From contig JAMJFZ010000029.1 in assembly GCA_026225945.1 (NCBI GenBank), forward strand, positions 175,618-239,617: DNA of 64,000 bases. The letters are read 5' to 3'. This document shows positions 63,653-64,000 of the stretch, piece after piece; the first letter of the stretch is position 1, and each line of letters starts with the position of its first letter. The notes beneath the pieces are model-generated. The model was not told the origin of the DNA and made no database searches. It saw only the letters and a program-made list of their open reading frames with translations. This DNA is from Cricetomys ansorgei. Lineage: Eukaryota; Chordata; Mammalia; Rodentia; Nesomyidae. Both the position numbers and the translations under genes were made by a program.

Positions 63653-64000
63653 TAGAATATCTATGATCAATGCCAATCAACAATACAGCACAGAGTTCTC
63701 AAACCAGTTAATAAAAGCTCAAGGCAGTCTCGTTTACATGAGATGCTTGTTCAAAATTAAAAAAAAGCCTTCCTCTTGCAGTCTATTCTGTTACAGAATG
63801 CAACACCCATGAAATTAAATTGATGCAACAGCAATTCAAAAAATATCAACCCACTGAATATACATGACAATTGCATGTTTTTAAAAATTTTTTGAAGCAT
63901 TTTTCACATTATATTATACCTGATTTTTGATTTGATCTCTGAAAAACTTATGTGCAGTTTACCCACAGAAAAATATATCTTTCTTTTTTTCTTTTTCCTT

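Larger units (their letters stand above)
38632..64000 (+). repeat. Segmental duplication, copy B (same orientation as copy A)
   Basis: Direct copy of 1-25485, truncated by the right window edge. Sequence just left of it (38113-38631) is a diverged M-module start. That is what is expected to precede copy A outside the window, so a head-to-tail unit of about 38.6 kb is the simplest reading. Divergence from copy A is uneven: near identity at 43.0-51.9 kb and several percent plus many small indels at 56.0-61.5 kb. The divergence argues against an assembly artefact. Confidence 0.97.

Noticed and set aside
1..64000. Many short open frames (60-217 codons) on both strands
   Set aside because: They overlap modules, L1 or satellite DNA, have no recognisable domains, and are equally common on both strands. 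The 217-codon minus-strand frame at 52991-52338 is broken in copy A by one extra A near 14267, so it is a chance frame in repeat DNA.

Overview
This window is non-coding vertebrate genomic DNA, almost certainly from a muroid rodent (mouse/rat lineage). The evidence is B1-, B2/B3- and ID/B4-type SINEs, several rodent-type LINE-1 fragments, a U6 snRNA pseudogene and long CA/TG and CTAT microsatellites. There is no bacterial-style gene organisation and no convincing intact protein-coding gene. Every open frame is short, and most overlap repeats or fall in diverged duplicated DNA. Mouse versus rat cannot be settled by reading alone.

The dominant feature is a large direct segmental duplication. 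Bases 1-25485 (copy A) recur at 38632-64000 (copy B), shifted by about 38.63 kb at the start and 38.515 kb at the end. Both copies run off the window edges, so the window shows about 1.66 periods of what looks like a tandem unit of about 38.6 kb. Whether 25.5-38.6 kb is repeated beyond the window cannot be seen. Divergence is mosaic: about 2% over the first 4 kb, nearly identical from about 4.35 to 13 kb (one visible substitution in about 2.8 kb at 4.5-7.3 kb), a few differences to about 17.3 kb, then clearly diverged with many small indels up to about 23 kb.

Older duplications are nested inside each unit. (1) A module of about 3.0-3.45 kb ('M', four copies or part-copies: 1-2471, 2472-5930, 5931-7975, 13525-15715) with the same order of landmarks; further pieces lie at 24890-25135 and 38113-38631. 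(2) A second, unrelated family ('N') at 17.35-18.65 and 19.84-21.33 kb, with related material at 19.2-19.8, 21.65-24.26 and 27.9-30.5 kb. (3) A satellite of 70-90 bp inside the N family at 23.0 and 27.9 kb. L1 fragments lie at module edges, and one L1-to-M junction is shared by two sites 13 kb apart, so the L1 truncation predates at least one amplification round.

The remainder is single in this window: a GC-richer stretch (26.3-27.2 kb) of unknown origin, an LTR/promoter-like stretch (27.2-27.9 kb), a SINE-rich interval (31-33.6 kb) and a broken L1 of about 3.8 kb (34.3-38.11 kb). The observations most worth a second look are the conversion-like identity mosaic, a minus-strand exon-like segment with splice-like edges kept in all M copies, a strong 57-nt hairpin in module M2, and a perfect 27-nt palindrome present in copy B but not copy A.
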